This document shows, piece by piece, positions 1-8,291 of a stretch of DNA of 64,000 nt. How positions within the stretch are numbered: the stretch's first letter is position 1; the number at the start of each line of letters is the position of its first letter. The stretch is taken from NCBI RefSeq assembly GCF_017742245.1, contig NZ_JAGHKO010000004.1:1240001-1304000 (forward strand). The letters are read 5' to 3'. The notes under the pieces are model-generated. The model was not told the origin of the DNA and did not search any database. It saw nothing but the letters and a program-made list of their open reading frames with translations. The DNA is from Niastella soli (GTDB lineage: Bacteria; Bacteroidota; Bacteroidia; Chitinophagales; Chitinophagaceae). The position numbers and the translations under genes were made by a program.

Positions 1-16
1 TCTTTTGGCGTGAAGT

Positions 17-2312
17 GTTTGAATTGCACCATATAGGAATTGAAACTTGATGTAGATCAAAAAAGAAAGCCCGTACTGATCGTTTGAATTGCACCATATA
101 GGAATTGAAACTCGCCAAACGTTTTGACCGCTCACTCCCAATTACCGTCTTAATTACACTATAGTGGAATTGGAAACCCATCATTCGGCACCAGAAAGAA
201 GGTCGCTAAAAAAACACCGCGGCTGCATGACACTTGTTATTGTTTGAATTGCACCATACAGGAATTGAAACTCCTGTTCTCACACTACAACGCCACCCGT
301 GCTTGCAAAGTTTGAATTGCACCACACAGGAATTGAAACAAATTAAAAGAATCTGACAATATAGATAAGCTGGCAATCTGAATTGCACCATACAGGAATT
401 GAAACGAAGAACTGCTGAGACGGCAGTTATATAAGGAGTTTGTTTGAATTGCACCATATAGGAATTGAAACGTTATGTAATTGCCTGCCGCCTGTTTGCC
501 GGCTATCGTTTGATTTGCACCATACAGGAATTGGAACTAATACAGGGTTGACATTTGAGAGAAAGACCGTCAGTTTGAATTGCACCATTAAGGAATCGAA
601 ACGAAGAGAGTAAAGATATCGTTACTGATTCTTTTGATTTGCACCATACAGGAATTGAAACCTTTTTATGGATGATATTTTTGGCCGGGAGTTCTTTGCT
701 TCAATTGACAGCCAAGTTTGAATTGCACCATGTAGGAATTGAAACTGGAAGCCCTCAGAATTGGAGTAGCGCAAGACCGGTTTAAATTGTACCATATAGG
801 AATTGAAACATTTATAAAAAACCTCGAAACGACGAAGGTCATTGGGTTTGATTTGCACCATATAGGAATTGAAACAACTTGGTTGGCGCGAATGTTCGCG
901 ACGGATTTTATAGTTCAAATTGCACCATACAGGAATTGAAACTTTTTAAATGATCCAGTTAACCATTCGTACCCCGTTTTTTGATTTGCACCATACAGGA
1001 ATTGAAACTACGATGAAAAAAAAGAAATAACACTTAAAAAGTAAGTTCCAATTGGAGCATACCGGAATTGAAATCGATTTTAGTTCTTTTTCTACATCAC
1101 ACTATCGGATTTAAATTGCACCATGGAGGAATTGAAACGACGACCAGGCAATACAGGAAAATATCACAAAGGCAACACAATCGCACCAAAGGGGAATAGA
1201 AACTCGAGGATGCGCGTGAGTACAACAACGAGTAATTCACCTGAATTGCACCATTGAGGAATTGAAACAGCACATAATCATTAAAGGCATCCATGATGAC
1301 TATGCCAGAATTGCACCATAGAGGAATTGAAACGCCATTGTGTTAACATCGTTAACCGATGAAGCAAGTCTGAATTGCACCATACAGGAATTGAAACCAT
1401 TTCACGTTTGAAAAACTGGCCGAAAAATTCGGCGTTTGATTTGCACCATACAGGAATTGAAACTTGAGAAACCCGTCCTCAATCTCGCTAACGGTCTGGT
1501 TTGATTTGCACCATACAGGAATTGAAACCCATTTAACGACGCCGTACCAGATGGGGCACCGCTAGTTTGAATTGCACCATACAGGAATTGAAACACAGTT
1601 GACCTGGTATAACCGCCACCGGGTATTTAGTTTGATTTGCACCATCCAGGAATTGAAACAACCAGACGATCGGCATCATAGGCGAGTTAGGCCTGTTTGA
1701 TTTGCACCATAGAGGAATTGAAACATCTGTAGGACGCCCCTCACCTCACTGGCAGTATGGTTTGAATTGTACCATATAGGAATTGAAACATGTAAAGGTT
1801 TAGATAAGGTAATGCCATTTTTTTAGTTTAATTGCACCATACAGGAATTGAAACTGATTTGGACAAGGAAAAATATGCTGAACAGAAAGTTTGAATTGTA
1901 CCAAATAGGAATTGAATCATAAGGCGCCACTGTAGCTACCGGATTGCTGTAAGGTTCCAATTGCACCATATAGGAATTGAAAGTACCTTGCAAGCCATGA
2001 ATCATCTTTAACTATCGTTTGAAATTGCACCATAGAGGAATTGAAACGAAGATGAAATTTCCAAATTAGAGCGAATATTCAATTACACCATACAGGAATT
2101 GAAACGTCGATTATGTTGAATGGATAAAACGCGAGACTGTGGTTTGAATTGAACCATAATAGGAATTGAAACAACGGTACTATTGGCGGAGCAGAGAAAA
2201 GAAAAGCTGGTTTGATTTGCACCATACAGGAATTGAAAAGACAGGAATTGAAAGCCAGTCGGCAAGCCCATATTTTCGTACATCTCGAATCGTACCATAT
2301 AGGAATTGAAAC
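17..2312 (+). CRISPR. CRISPR array, first segment (about 35 repeats)
   Basis: About 35 copies of a 30-bp repeat that begins GTTTGAATTGCACC and ends AGGAATTGAAAC recur every 64-68 bases, separated by unique 34-38-base spacers (for example repeats at 17-46, 82-111, 242-271, 442-471, 1565-1594). The ATTGAAAC tail in front of each spacer is the usual 5' handle of type I and III crRNAs, so transcription is probably left to right, with the leader and any cas genes beyond the left edge. Repeats decay towards the right: the first two are identical, while those at 1044-1073, 1173-1203, 2076-2105 and 2283-2312 carry several changes, as expected for a trailer end. Position 7 is A or T in different repeats and the middle triplet varies widely. 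No cas gene is present in the window, so activity and subtype are unknown. Confidence 0.93.
2226..2254 (+). repeat. duplicated repeat tail inside the CRISPR array
   Basis: The repeat starting at 2210 ends with a doubled tail: ACAGGAATTGAAA is followed one base later by a second ACAGGAATTGAAA. This looks like a small slippage or misintegration event at the repeat-spacer boundary in the degenerate end of the array. Confidence 0.6.
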
Positions 2313-2399
2313 GATTTGAAGCGTATTTTTAATCTTTTTCAAACAATTGTTACAATGAATTAAAACTGTCAAGCTTATTTTATTTTTTCCTTTAAAAAG

Positions 2400-2414
2400 A
2401 GAGCATAGAGCTCT
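2400..2414 (-). terminator. probable terminator of the PL7-like lipoprotein gene
   Basis: A short stem (AGAGC / GCTCT, loop of five) is followed, reading the minus strand, by a run of T (A run at 2394-2398 on the plus strand). It lies 65 bases past the stop codon of the minus-strand gene that ends at 2479. The stem is only 5 bp, so the call is tentative. Confidence 0.45.
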
Positions 2415-2478
2415 AAAAAATATGCCAGCCCTATATAAATAAAACTGGCATAATTCTTATGAAATATTTACTTGTTTC

Positions 2479-3177
2479 TTATTGACCAACCGGGCCGTTT
2501 TTCCAATACTTGATATTTTTCCAACGTGTTTCAGATCGAGTACCTGAAATATTGTATACCCCGCATTTGAAATAATGGGTTGCATCGCCTCGGTCTGCGT
2601 AAGTCCCTTTTAAGGCATTGTTCAGGTAAACATATATCTTGCCATTGTCTGCATCGTGTTGCACATTTACATGTATCCATTTGTTATAAGCGTTTGTCAT
2701 GAGTGTTTCATTATCGTACCGTTTAATGGTGCCGCTGCTGGCCGCATGAATTTTAAGCATGATAGCGGTGGCATTGGTGGCACCACCAAATACCTGCATA
2801 ATGTCTGTGCCTGCCGAGCCTGAAACAATATATACATCGCCTTCAAACTGATGTTTGCCCGATGTGTAATTATTATTCATACGTAATTCTGAACGGGGCC
2901 CGGTGGTACAACCTTCAAATTGACAGGCATCGCCGGCATAGATCCAGAAATGATGCTCACCGGCGGAGTAACTATACCTGTTCGATTGGGGCTGGTCCCA
3001 GGGTGTTTGAATCCCATAGGTGTAAGAGGTTTGCGTCCAGCCGCTGGTAGGATTGGCTTCAGTGCTGATCTGTCTTTCCTGCTGGATCTTTTCGGTTTGT
3101 GTTGCTGTCTTATAACAGGCGCCTAAAAGCGTAGCGATAAGGAATGTGCATACGATTTTTAATGATAAGCGATTCAT
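2479..3177 (-). CDS. lipoprotein with polysaccharide lyase family 7-like (jelly-roll) domain
   Basis: The 232-residue protein begins with a lipoprotein signal (LLGAC lipobox, cysteine 21), so it is probably anchored in a membrane facing the periplasm or surface. The rest looks like one concanavalin A-like jelly-roll of the PL7/PL20 alginate- and glucuronan-lyase group: it has a PRSELRM strand near residue 95, matching the family R(T/S)EL motif, and a YFKCGVYN stretch near residue 200, matching the family YFKxGVY motif. In active PL7 enzymes a Q-(I/V)-H triplet provides catalytic residues; here the corresponding stretch reads MQVFGG, with Phe in place of His, so the protein may be a binding protein or act differently. 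It stands alone between two CRISPR segments, transcribed opposite to them. Lyase fold is fairly secure, activity is not. Confidence 0.7.
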   Translation of the reverse strand: MNRLSLKIVCTFLIATLLGACYKTATQTEKIQQERQISTEANPTSGWTQTSYTYGIQTPWDQPQSNRYSYSAGEHHFWIYAGDACQFEGCTTGPRSELRMNNNYTSGKHQFEGDVYIVSGSAGTDIMQVFGGATNATAIMLKIHAASSGTIKRYDNETLMTNAYNKWIHVNVQHDADNGKIYVYLNNALKGTYADRGDATHYFKCGVYNISGTRSETRWKNIKYWKNGPVGQ

Positions 3178-3374
3178 TTGGCAAGTTTTATTGATTAGTG
3201 AAAAGAGTGATGTAACAAATAAACGGCATAACAGTAGTAATACAACCGGGCGCCACGGTTATACGGTACCGGCATAATGCCGTTTACAACAGATACTCAA
3301 AAATTAGTGAATCCACTAAAGAAAAGAAGCAATATGATTGGCATTTTATTCGGCTAGGTTAGCAGGTAAAATAT
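3178..3374. other. intergenic stretch between lipoprotein gene and second CRISPR segment
   Basis: About 200 bases with no open frame, no recognisable repeat and no convincing promoter. It must contain the promoter of the minus-strand lipoprotein gene and one edge of the sequence that separates the two CRISPR segments. No target-site duplication was found by eye when it was compared with 2313-2400. Confidence 0.5.
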
Positions 3375-4054
3375 ATACCAATTGCACCATAGAGGAATTG
3401 AAACAATGGTTGGACAGTGAAATGCGCTACTTCTTTAGTGTTTGATTTGCACCATACAGGAATTGAAACCTAATAAAGTGTGCTTAATCGCCGGCTGACA
3501 CCTGTTTGAATTGTACCAAAGAGGAATTGAAACTTTGTATTGGGATTTGCATTTTTAAATTTCCAAATGGATTCCAATTGCACCATTTAGGAATTGAAAC
3601 AACTTGTTCACGTAGTTCGACTGATCGAGTAAGATTATCTAAATTGCACCACAGAGGAATACAGAAATTGAAACATTTGGACGAATGCTAAAACCTTCGA
3701 TGCACGCCCGGTTTGATTTGCACTTACAGGAATTGAAATAGGTCAATTTCACCATAACCGCATTCTTCCAATAATGGTTTGAATTGCACCATGTAGGAAT
3801 TGAAACTTGGAATGAAAACCGATGGATTCAAGAAACAAATTGTTCCAATTGCACCATTTAGGAATTGAAACGAGTTCACCATGCGAATCACTATCAACAG
3901 TCAGCTTATAGGAATTGAAGCCAAACAGCGGCAAGCAATTAGTTGAATTTTCATTGGTGTTTGAATTGAACCATACAGGAATTGAAACATTAGTTGAGAT
4001 TTTCCTTGCGCACATGATAGCTCGGTTTGAATTGCACCATATAGAAATTGAAAG
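3375..4054 (+). CRISPR. CRISPR array, second (trailer) segment, about 11 degenerate repeats
   Basis: The same repeat resumes in the same orientation after an interruption of about 1060 bases. Repeats are seen at 3375-3404, 3440-3469, 3504-3533, 3571-3600, about 3636-3674 (with a short internal insertion), 3711-3739, 3777-3806, 3842-3871, about 3902-3920 (half repeat), 3959-3988 and 4025-4054. Most carry several substitutions or indels. The stronger decay is expected for the old, trailer end of an array, so this segment and the first were probably one array split by an insertion. Confidence 0.88.
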
Positions 4055-4190
4055 ATGATAAATTATTATTCAACAATGGGAGTTAGAAATCTGCTATACA
4101 TATTGATTAACAATTACTTGAGATTCTCCTTTCGCTCATACAAGATCGTAATCCCATAAAACACAGCCACTTAACAGCACGCTGACTCAT

Positions 4191-4272
4191 TTTTGTTCGG
4201 GATTTGTTTTGGTCTTCCCTGGGGAAACACTGGGTTTTTATTGGGAAAAGCCGAACGTGACCCGAACAAGAC
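4191..4272. repeat. inverted repeat (TTGTTCGGG / CCCGAACAA) in element A
   Basis: TTTTGTTCGGGATTTG at 4191-4206 is mirrored by CCCGAACAAG at 4261-4270, giving a 9-10 bp perfect stem that could extend with mismatches through the GGTCTTCCC / GGGAAAAGCC inner part. The partner element has a longer perfect version at 63117-63197. Confidence 0.65.
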
Positions 4273-4492
4273 CTTGTGCAAACAGGGCCAAGACCCAAAG
4301 AAACTGTACCCGTCCCCCCATCCGCATGGGCGTTTGTGTAGGTCTACCTATCTACCTAATAAGTGTGTAAATGCACTAAGATCCCTGGCCAGACTCATGA
4401 TTAATTCTAGTGATATATATCAGATATAGGCACATACCCGTTCTAAATTGCATCGATATCGCATTGATATCGCATAAGAATGCCACTGAATA

Positions 4493-4534
4493 TGGGGTTT
4501 CAGTGGCATTCCAGTGGCATTTCAGTGGCATTCT
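4493..4534. repeat. tandem CAGTGGCATT repeats in element A
   Basis: TTTCAGTGGCATTC, CCAGTGGCATTT and CAGTGGCATTC follow each other directly at about 4498-4533, preceded by the opposite-strand form GAATGCCACTG at 4479-4489, so the group can form alternative hairpins. Element B has a related cluster of GAATCCCAT/GAATGCCAT units at 62977-63043. Confidence 0.7.
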
Positions 4535-4857
4535 GTATAGGGAAATGGCCTGTTTTAGTATATCTGGCGAGAATCTGACCAGGATGTCACTACCATCTCA
4601 TTATTATTTTGACATAACTTTTGATCAACGGGGAACAGAATAACACCGGCTGCGGTAACATTGGCGCAATAATTTACCTTTTACGGACTTCGGCTTAGCT
4701 AGCGGAGGTCATCATCGAAAAAACCAAAATAAAGGCTGAAATAGCTTCTAATGACGCCATAAACATACTAAACCTGAACTCATCCGGCTTTCATAATCAT
4801 GCCGGAAAATAAGGTTTACCAATGTAAGTAAAGAGATTGATGCTTACCTAACACATT

Positions 4858-4882
4858 GATTGAATTGCACCATAGAGGAATT
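4858..4882 (+). CRISPR. orphan truncated CRISPR repeat
   Basis: The first 25 bases of the CRISPR repeat (GATTGAATTGCACC, then ATAGAGGAATT) appear here about 800 bases past the last array repeat and stop before the GAAAC end. The sequence then runs directly into the 3' end of a tmRNA gene. There are no neighbouring repeats or spacers. Confidence 0.75.
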
Positions 4883-4888
4883 CTGTTT

Positions 4889-4918
4889 GGACAGGGGTTC
4901 GAATCCCCTCGACTCCAC
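4889..4918 (+). pseudogene. ssrA: 3' end of a tmRNA (ssrA) gene, remnant or attachment-site scar
   Basis: The 30 bases read GGAC, then a T-arm with a 5-bp stem and TTCGAAT loop, then the 3' acceptor strand GACTCCAC. This order (GGAC-stem-TTC loop-stem-CTCCAC) is that of the 3' tRNA-like end of tmRNA; in Escherichia coli the tmRNA ends with the same pattern. The 5' part is absent: no complementary GGAGTCG acceptor strand, tag reading frame or pseudoknots are seen upstream, where a CRISPR repeat fragment stands instead. A terminator follows. The 3' end of ssrA is a common integrase attachment site, so this may be an att site left by an island; an alternative is plain deletion. Confidence 0.65.
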
Positions 4919-4924
4919 TTCTTT

Positions 4925-4957
4925 ATAAAGCATTGTAATGCAAGGCTTTATTTTTTT
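4925..4957 (+). terminator. ssrA: rho-independent terminator behind the tmRNA remnant
   Basis: ATAAAGC at 4925-4931 pairs with GCTTTAT at 4945-4951, the stem continuing past one mismatch with TTG/CAA, and T residues run to 4957. Its position directly after the tmRNA 3' end suggests that it came with that gene. Confidence 0.75.
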
Positions 4958-5059
4958 CTCCACCGGATATGTCGAACCTTTTAGTTCTATAATGACTAAT
5001 GGTATTTCTCTCTTACCAGAAAGTAGTTTATATTGAATGTATAAACGCTTTTCGTCATT

Positions 5060-5410
5060 ATGGACAAGCTTTCACGAATTGAACAGGAATATCAAATTTC
5101 ATTACCGGAAATTTATAAAGACTTTTATAGGCTTTGTTCTTTTTCTATCCCCACAAAATTAATTGGTACAGACCTGCGCAACACACATCCTGAATTAAAT
5201 CAGTGGGCTATTGAACTTTTGGAAGTGGACGGGATTGAAAATTTTCTTGATGGTAGTGACTTTGTTTTCATGATGCATCAGGGATATATGTTTTGGTACT
5301 TCAAGGCTGATGGAAATCCCGATCCAACTGTATACGGTTATTATGAAAATAAATTAAAGCCGGATAATGAGGGACTTCTATCGGAATTTATTAAAGAATA
5401 TACTGGTTGA
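5060..5410 (+). CDS. SUKH (SMI1/KNR4-like) domain protein
   Basis: A 116-residue protein that is a single SUKH/SMI1-KNR4-like domain: an acidic N-terminal helix (ISLPEIYKDFYRLC) typical of the family's (L/I)P-x-x-(Y/F)-x-x-(F/L) start, a central strand pair ending in GYMFWYF, and a closing helix LLSEFIKEY. Proteins of this superfamily are often immunity proteins against polymorphic or contact-dependent toxins, or cytoplasmic proteins of unknown role. No toxin gene is adjacent: upstream lies the tmRNA remnant and downstream an unrelated membrane protein. The ATG at 5060 follows about 100 bases of AT-rich DNA that could hold its promoter. Family assignment is by motif only. Confidence 0.65.
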   Translation: MDKLSRIEQEYQISLPEIYKDFYRLCSFSIPTKLIGTDLRNTHPELNQWAIELLEVDGIENFLDGSDFVFMMHQGYMFWYFKADGNPDPTVYGYYENKLKPDNEGLLSEFIKEYTG

Positions 5411-5534
5411 CAGGTCTGCTACAGAAAGAATATCACGTTATTTAGTTTACCAGATACTCACTGACTTGGCCCGAAAGAAGGAACACCCTACAACATCTTC
5501 GTTTACTCCAAATTCAATAACAAATCAACGATTT

Positions 5535-6275
5535 ATGCAGCACACGGAAAAATCCTTACAACGAAAGCTCAATTTTTTATTTTACTACGCCATCATCAGC
5601 TCATCGCTATTCCTTGCATTTATACTCACCTCTTTCAGCGGCAAAGATAAAAACGCCAGCATGGACGAACTGACCGTAAAAAAGATCAACCTCACCGGTG
5701 AGGATGGCAGCCTTAGAATGGTGATCAGCAACGAAACCAGGCAGCATTCCGGCAGGATTAACGGGCAGAACCTCTCCCAGAGACCCCGGCCCGCCGGCAT
5801 CATTTTCTTCAATAACAAAGGAGATGAATGCGGGGGCATTGTTGCCGAAGTTTCCAAAGATAAGAATGCGCTGAACTCGGGCATGTCGTTCACGATGGAT
5901 AATTACCACGACGACCAGGTAATTCAAATCCTCAACGATGAAACCTATGAAAACGGCGCTGCCAGCATCCAGAGAGGGATTATAGTGCGGGAATTTCCTG
6001 TAGGATCAGACATGCTCTCAAGAAATAAACAGTTTGAAGAACTGCAAAAAATTAAAGACGAAAAAGAGAGAGAGGAAAAGATGAATGCCCTCTGGGATAA
6101 AGATGGCGCCAAGAAAAGACTGTTTGTAGGAAGGACCGCTAAAAACGATTCCGGGTTATTTCTCTACGATTCAAATGGCAAGCCAAAAATGAAGATATAC
6201 GTGGACAAAAACGGGGATCCAAAGATTGAAGTGCTGGATGATAAAGGAAATATACGAAATATTGTACAGCAGTAA
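5535..6275 (+). CDS. membrane-anchored protein of unknown function
   Basis: The ATG at 5535 is preferred because it puts a membrane segment (FLFYYAIISSSLFLAFIL, about residues 14-31) near the N-terminus; a longer frame reaches back into the SUKH gene but its extra residues look non-coding. The 246-residue product would be an inner-membrane-anchored protein with a periplasmic domain containing repeated short beta units, several with the pattern DxxGxxxxxI (DGSLRMVI, NGKPKMKIYVDKNGDPKIEVLDD), and a lysine/glutamate-rich helix near residues 165-185. I do not recognise the family. It follows the SUKH gene in the same direction with a 124-base gap. Confidence 0.6.
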   Translation: MQHTEKSLQRKLNFLFYYAIISSSLFLAFILTSFSGKDKNASMDELTVKKINLTGEDGSLRMVISNETRQHSGRINGQNLSQRPRPAGIIFFNNKGDECGGIVAEVSKDKNALNSGMSFTMDNYHDDQVIQILNDETYENGAASIQRGIIVREFPVGSDMLSRNKQFEELQKIKDEKEREEKMNALWDKDGAKKRLFVGRTAKNDSGLFLYDSNGKPKMKIYVDKNGDPKIEVLDDKGNIRNIVQQ

Positions 6276-6376
6276 TCGCATGTACTTCGGCACGTATCTC
6301 CCGAAAGGCACTTGAGCGAATGGCCGGATACAATTAGATCTTGAATTGTATCCTGACACAGCCATTAAAACAAAAA

Positions 6377-6406
6377 GGCCGTCTCAAAATTATTTTTGAA
6401 ACAGCC
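6377..6406. terminator. imperfect hairpin with TACATGGC tail (small repeat or terminator)
   Basis: GGCCGTCTCAAAA pairs with TTTTTGAAACAGCC around a short AT loop, with two mismatches, and TACATGGC follows at 6413-6420. A hairpin of similar sequence with the same TACATGGC tail lies at 13886-13922. It sits between convergent genes and probably ends the plus-strand gene that stops at 6275. Confidence 0.55.
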
Positions 6407-6467
6407 CACTACTACATGGCCGACCTAAACGAAAAAACAATCATTACCTAAGATGGACGTTTTGGAT

Positions 6468-6932
6468 TTATATGTTTACCCCGTATCCTACTTTTACTTT
6501 GTCCATCACCACATGAGTATAAAAGTGCTTTAGATTTGGATTATCCAGGAGATTCTTTTTTTGAAACTCTTCAAAGTGACGCATATCTTTGGTATTTACT
6601 ATTAAAACAAAATCGTAGGTTCCCGTAACATAATAACATTGGGAAACTTCGGGGCATTTGGTCATTGCTTTTTTGAAATTCTCAATGGCTTTAGAACTAC
6701 CCTCATGCAAAATGACATCTACAACACAAACAATTCCTATGCCTGCCCATTGGGGGGATATTATTGAAACATCGGCTTCTATAATTTTTTCTTTCCTGAG
6801 TTTTACTAACCTCCTTTGAATAGCACTTTGACTGAGATTTACTTTTTCAGCAAGCTGTTCAGTAGTCAGCAAATTGTTTTGTTGCAATAAGCGTAGAAGC
6901 GCTTTGTCGTATTCATCCAAAGCATGATGCAT
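6468..6932 (-). CDS. Lrp/AsnC-family transcriptional regulator
   Basis: A 154-residue protein of normal Lrp/AsnC length. An N-terminal winged helix-turn-helix spans about residues 5-60 (DEYDKALLRLLQQNN, then LAEKVNLSQSAIQRRL as recognition unit), followed by the RAM ligand-binding domain (about 75-150) with the family GTYDFVLIV turn near residue 105. Such proteins bind amino acids and regulate amino-acid metabolism genes. It is divergent from the class V aminotransferase at 7044, with 111 bases between the two start codons. A duplicated 27-base sequence in that gap (6933-6959 and 6994-7020) is the likely operator, so it probably regulates the aminotransferase and itself. Confidence 0.9.
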   Translation of the reverse strand: MHHALDEYDKALLRLLQQNNLLTTEQLAEKVNLSQSAIQRRLVKLRKEKIIEADVSIISPQWAGIGIVCVVDVILHEGSSKAIENFKKAMTKCPEVSQCYYVTGTYDFVLIVNTKDMRHFEEFQKKNLLDNPNLKHFYTHVVMDKVKVGYGVNI

Positions 6933-7020
6933 AATTTACCCGATTTTGTTATAATATTAGCTTAAAAATATCACTTGAAGTTCAATATCGAAAAATTTAC
7001 CCTTTGGTGTAATAATATTT
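6933..7020. promoter_or_regulatory. duplicated operator-like sequence between Lrp regulator and aminotransferase
   Basis: Two direct copies start with AATTTACCC (6933-6941 and 6994-7002) and end with ATAATATT, agreeing at 21 of 27 positions, 61 bases apart or about six helical turns. The second copy overlaps the -7 promoter box at 7016-7023. Spacing by whole turns is usual for the cooperative binding of Lrp-family octamers; that this one binds here is inferred. Confidence 0.55.
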
Positions 7021-7023
7021 TTG
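7016..7023 (+). promoter_or_regulatory. Bacteroidota -7 promoter box for the aminotransferase gene
   Basis: TATTTTTG fits the TAnnTTTG consensus exactly and lies 20 bases before the ATG at 7044. It lies inside a longer open frame that starts at 6975, which argues for the 7044 start. A good -33 TTTG was not found at the standard distance. Confidence 0.55.
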
Positions 7024-7043
7024 CATTATTAAACCATTCGATA

Positions 7044-8291
7044 ATGAGTACAGCAAAATCAATTACACTTCCCTTAAACAGTGCATTCTCTGTTGAGGAA
7101 GTGCTACATTTAAGAAGCGAAACTACCGGTACAAAGAATGTTATTCATCTGAATAACGCCGGATCTGGCCTGATGCCTGATATAGTCACCAAAGCTCAGT
7201 TAGATCATATAATTTTGGAATCTCAGATCGGAGGATATGAAGCTGCAGCTTTGAAAGCAGATGTTATAAGTTCGTTTTATGAGCAATGTGCACTATTGTT
7301 TAATTGCAGGCAATCCAATATCGCTTTTACTGCCAGTGCCACTGATGCTTATACGAGGGCACTATCATCAATACCCTTTGAAAAGGGGGATATTATCCTG
7401 ACCGATTGTGACGATTTCGTTTCTAACCAAATTCAGTTCCTTTCACTTCAAAAGAGGCTAGGGGTAGAAATTGTTCATATAAAAAATGCAACTATTGGAG
7501 GCGTAGATTTAGATGATCTGAAAAATAAATTATATAAATATCTCCCCAAACTTTTAGCTATTACTCATATTCCTACCAATTCCGGATTGGTTCAGCCGGT
7601 GGATGAAATTGCAAAGATTTACTGCGACTACCTGAAACTATATCCGGATAAAACATGGTATATACTGGATGCATGTCAAAGTGCAGGTCAAATGAGATTG
7701 GATGTGGAAAAGCTCTTTTGTGATTTTTTGAGTGTTACCTGCCGAAAATTTTTAAGAGGGCCCCGTGGAACAGGAGCACTGTATATCTCAGATAGAGCAC
7801 TAAGGGCAGAACTGGAACCAATGTTTATAGACATGAGGGGCGCAGAGTGGATAGAAAAGGACAAATACCTGCAACAACCCGATTCGAAACGTTTCGAGGA
7901 CTGGGAATTTGCATATTCCACAGTTGTTGGAACCAAAGCTGCGATTGAATACTGCCTGAAAGTGGGAGAAGAAAAAATCAGGCAACAGGTAAAATTATTG
8001 TCAGGCATTATGCGACAAGAACTTGAAACTATCGATAAAGTAAGGGTATTGGATCGGGGACCAGAACTGGGAGGTCTGGTGACGTTCCATGTTGAAGGTT
8101 CTGAACCGATTCATATAGTAAAAGAGTTACTAAATCGAAAAATAAACGTTGTTCCAAGTTTTAGGGCATTTGGAGTAATGGATTTCGACGAAAAAGGCGT
8201 TGAATGGGCTGTACGAGCCTCACCGCATTATTACAATACGTTGGATGAGGTTAAGTTGTTTGTGGAAGAACTAAGAACGATTGTTGGCTAA
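7044..8291 (+). CDS. class V aminotransferase-fold PLP enzyme (desulfurase/epimerase-like)
   Basis: The protein (415 residues from the ATG at 7044) is a fold-type I PLP enzyme of aminotransferase class V, related to cysteine desulfurases, selenocysteine lyases and isopenicillin N epimerase/EgtE-type enzymes. An N-terminal HLNNAGSGLMP loop, the DACQSAGQ stretch near residue 210 (Asp and Gln contact PLP), and RKFLRGPRGTG with the Schiff-base lysine at about 235 are all present, and the length is normal. The conserved catalytic cysteine loop of SufS-type desulfurases is not evident, so a C-S or C-N lyase on an amino acid is more likely than an iron-sulfur cluster role. It stands alone, divergent from an Lrp-type regulator, suggesting induction by an amino acid. 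The exact substrate cannot be told. Confidence 0.8.
   Translation: MSTAKSITLPLNSAFSVEEVLHLRSETTGTKNVIHLNNAGSGLMPDIVTKAQLDHIILESQIGGYEAAALKADVISSFYEQCALLFNCRQSNIAFTASATDAYTRALSSIPFEKGDIILTDCDDFVSNQIQFLSLQKRLGVEIVHIKNATIGGVDLDDLKNKLYKYLPKLLAITHIPTNSGLVQPVDEIAKIYCDYLKLYPDKTWYILDACQSAGQMRLDVEKLFCDFLSVTCRKFLRGPRGTGALYISDRALRAELEPMFIDMRGAEWIEKDKYLQQPDSKRFEDWEFAYSTVVGTKAAIEYCLKVGEEKIRQQVKLLSGIMRQELETIDKVRVLDRGPELGGLVTFHVEGSEPIHIVKELLNRKINVVPSFRAFGVMDFDEKGVEWAVRASPHYYNTLDEVKLFVEELRTIVG

Larger units (their letters stand above)
4181..4756 (-). repeat. intergenic element A, inverted diverged copy of the element at 62833-63207
   Basis: Three blocks of this region match the region 62833-63207 on the opposite strand and in the same relative order. 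Bases 4740-4756 match 62833-62849 exactly (17 bases). Bases 4540-4580 match 62930-62970 with a few changes (core GGTCAGATTCTC, CAGATATACTA, GCCATTTCCC). Bases 4181-4206 match 63182-63207 (core ATCCCGAACAAAA followed by TGAGT-AGC). Between the blocks the copies differ in length (576 against 375 bases). The left end folds into an inverted repeat at 4191-4272. No convincing protein is encoded. I take it to be a non-autonomous repeated element; whether it is mobile is unknown. Confidence 0.7.

Noticed and set aside
206..2372. Many open reading frames running through the CRISPR array on both strands
   Set aside because: The repeat-spacer period is about 66 bases, a multiple of three, so stop-free frames persist by chance; the predicted peptides only repeat the translated CRISPR repeat.
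4193..4643. Short plus-strand frames of 77-78 residues in element A
   Set aside because: They contain hairpin and tandem-repeat sequence, have no similarity to known domains, and the corresponding frame is not kept in element B.
4858..4918. A complete tRNA gene
   Set aside because: Only the T-arm and 3' acceptor strand are found; no D-arm, anticodon arm or 5' acceptor strand that could pair with GACTCC lies within 100 bases upstream.
6975..7043. N-terminal extension of the class V aminotransferase
   Set aside because: A -7 promoter box at 7016-7023 and a repeated operator-like sequence lie inside this stretch, and the extra residues do not resemble family members.
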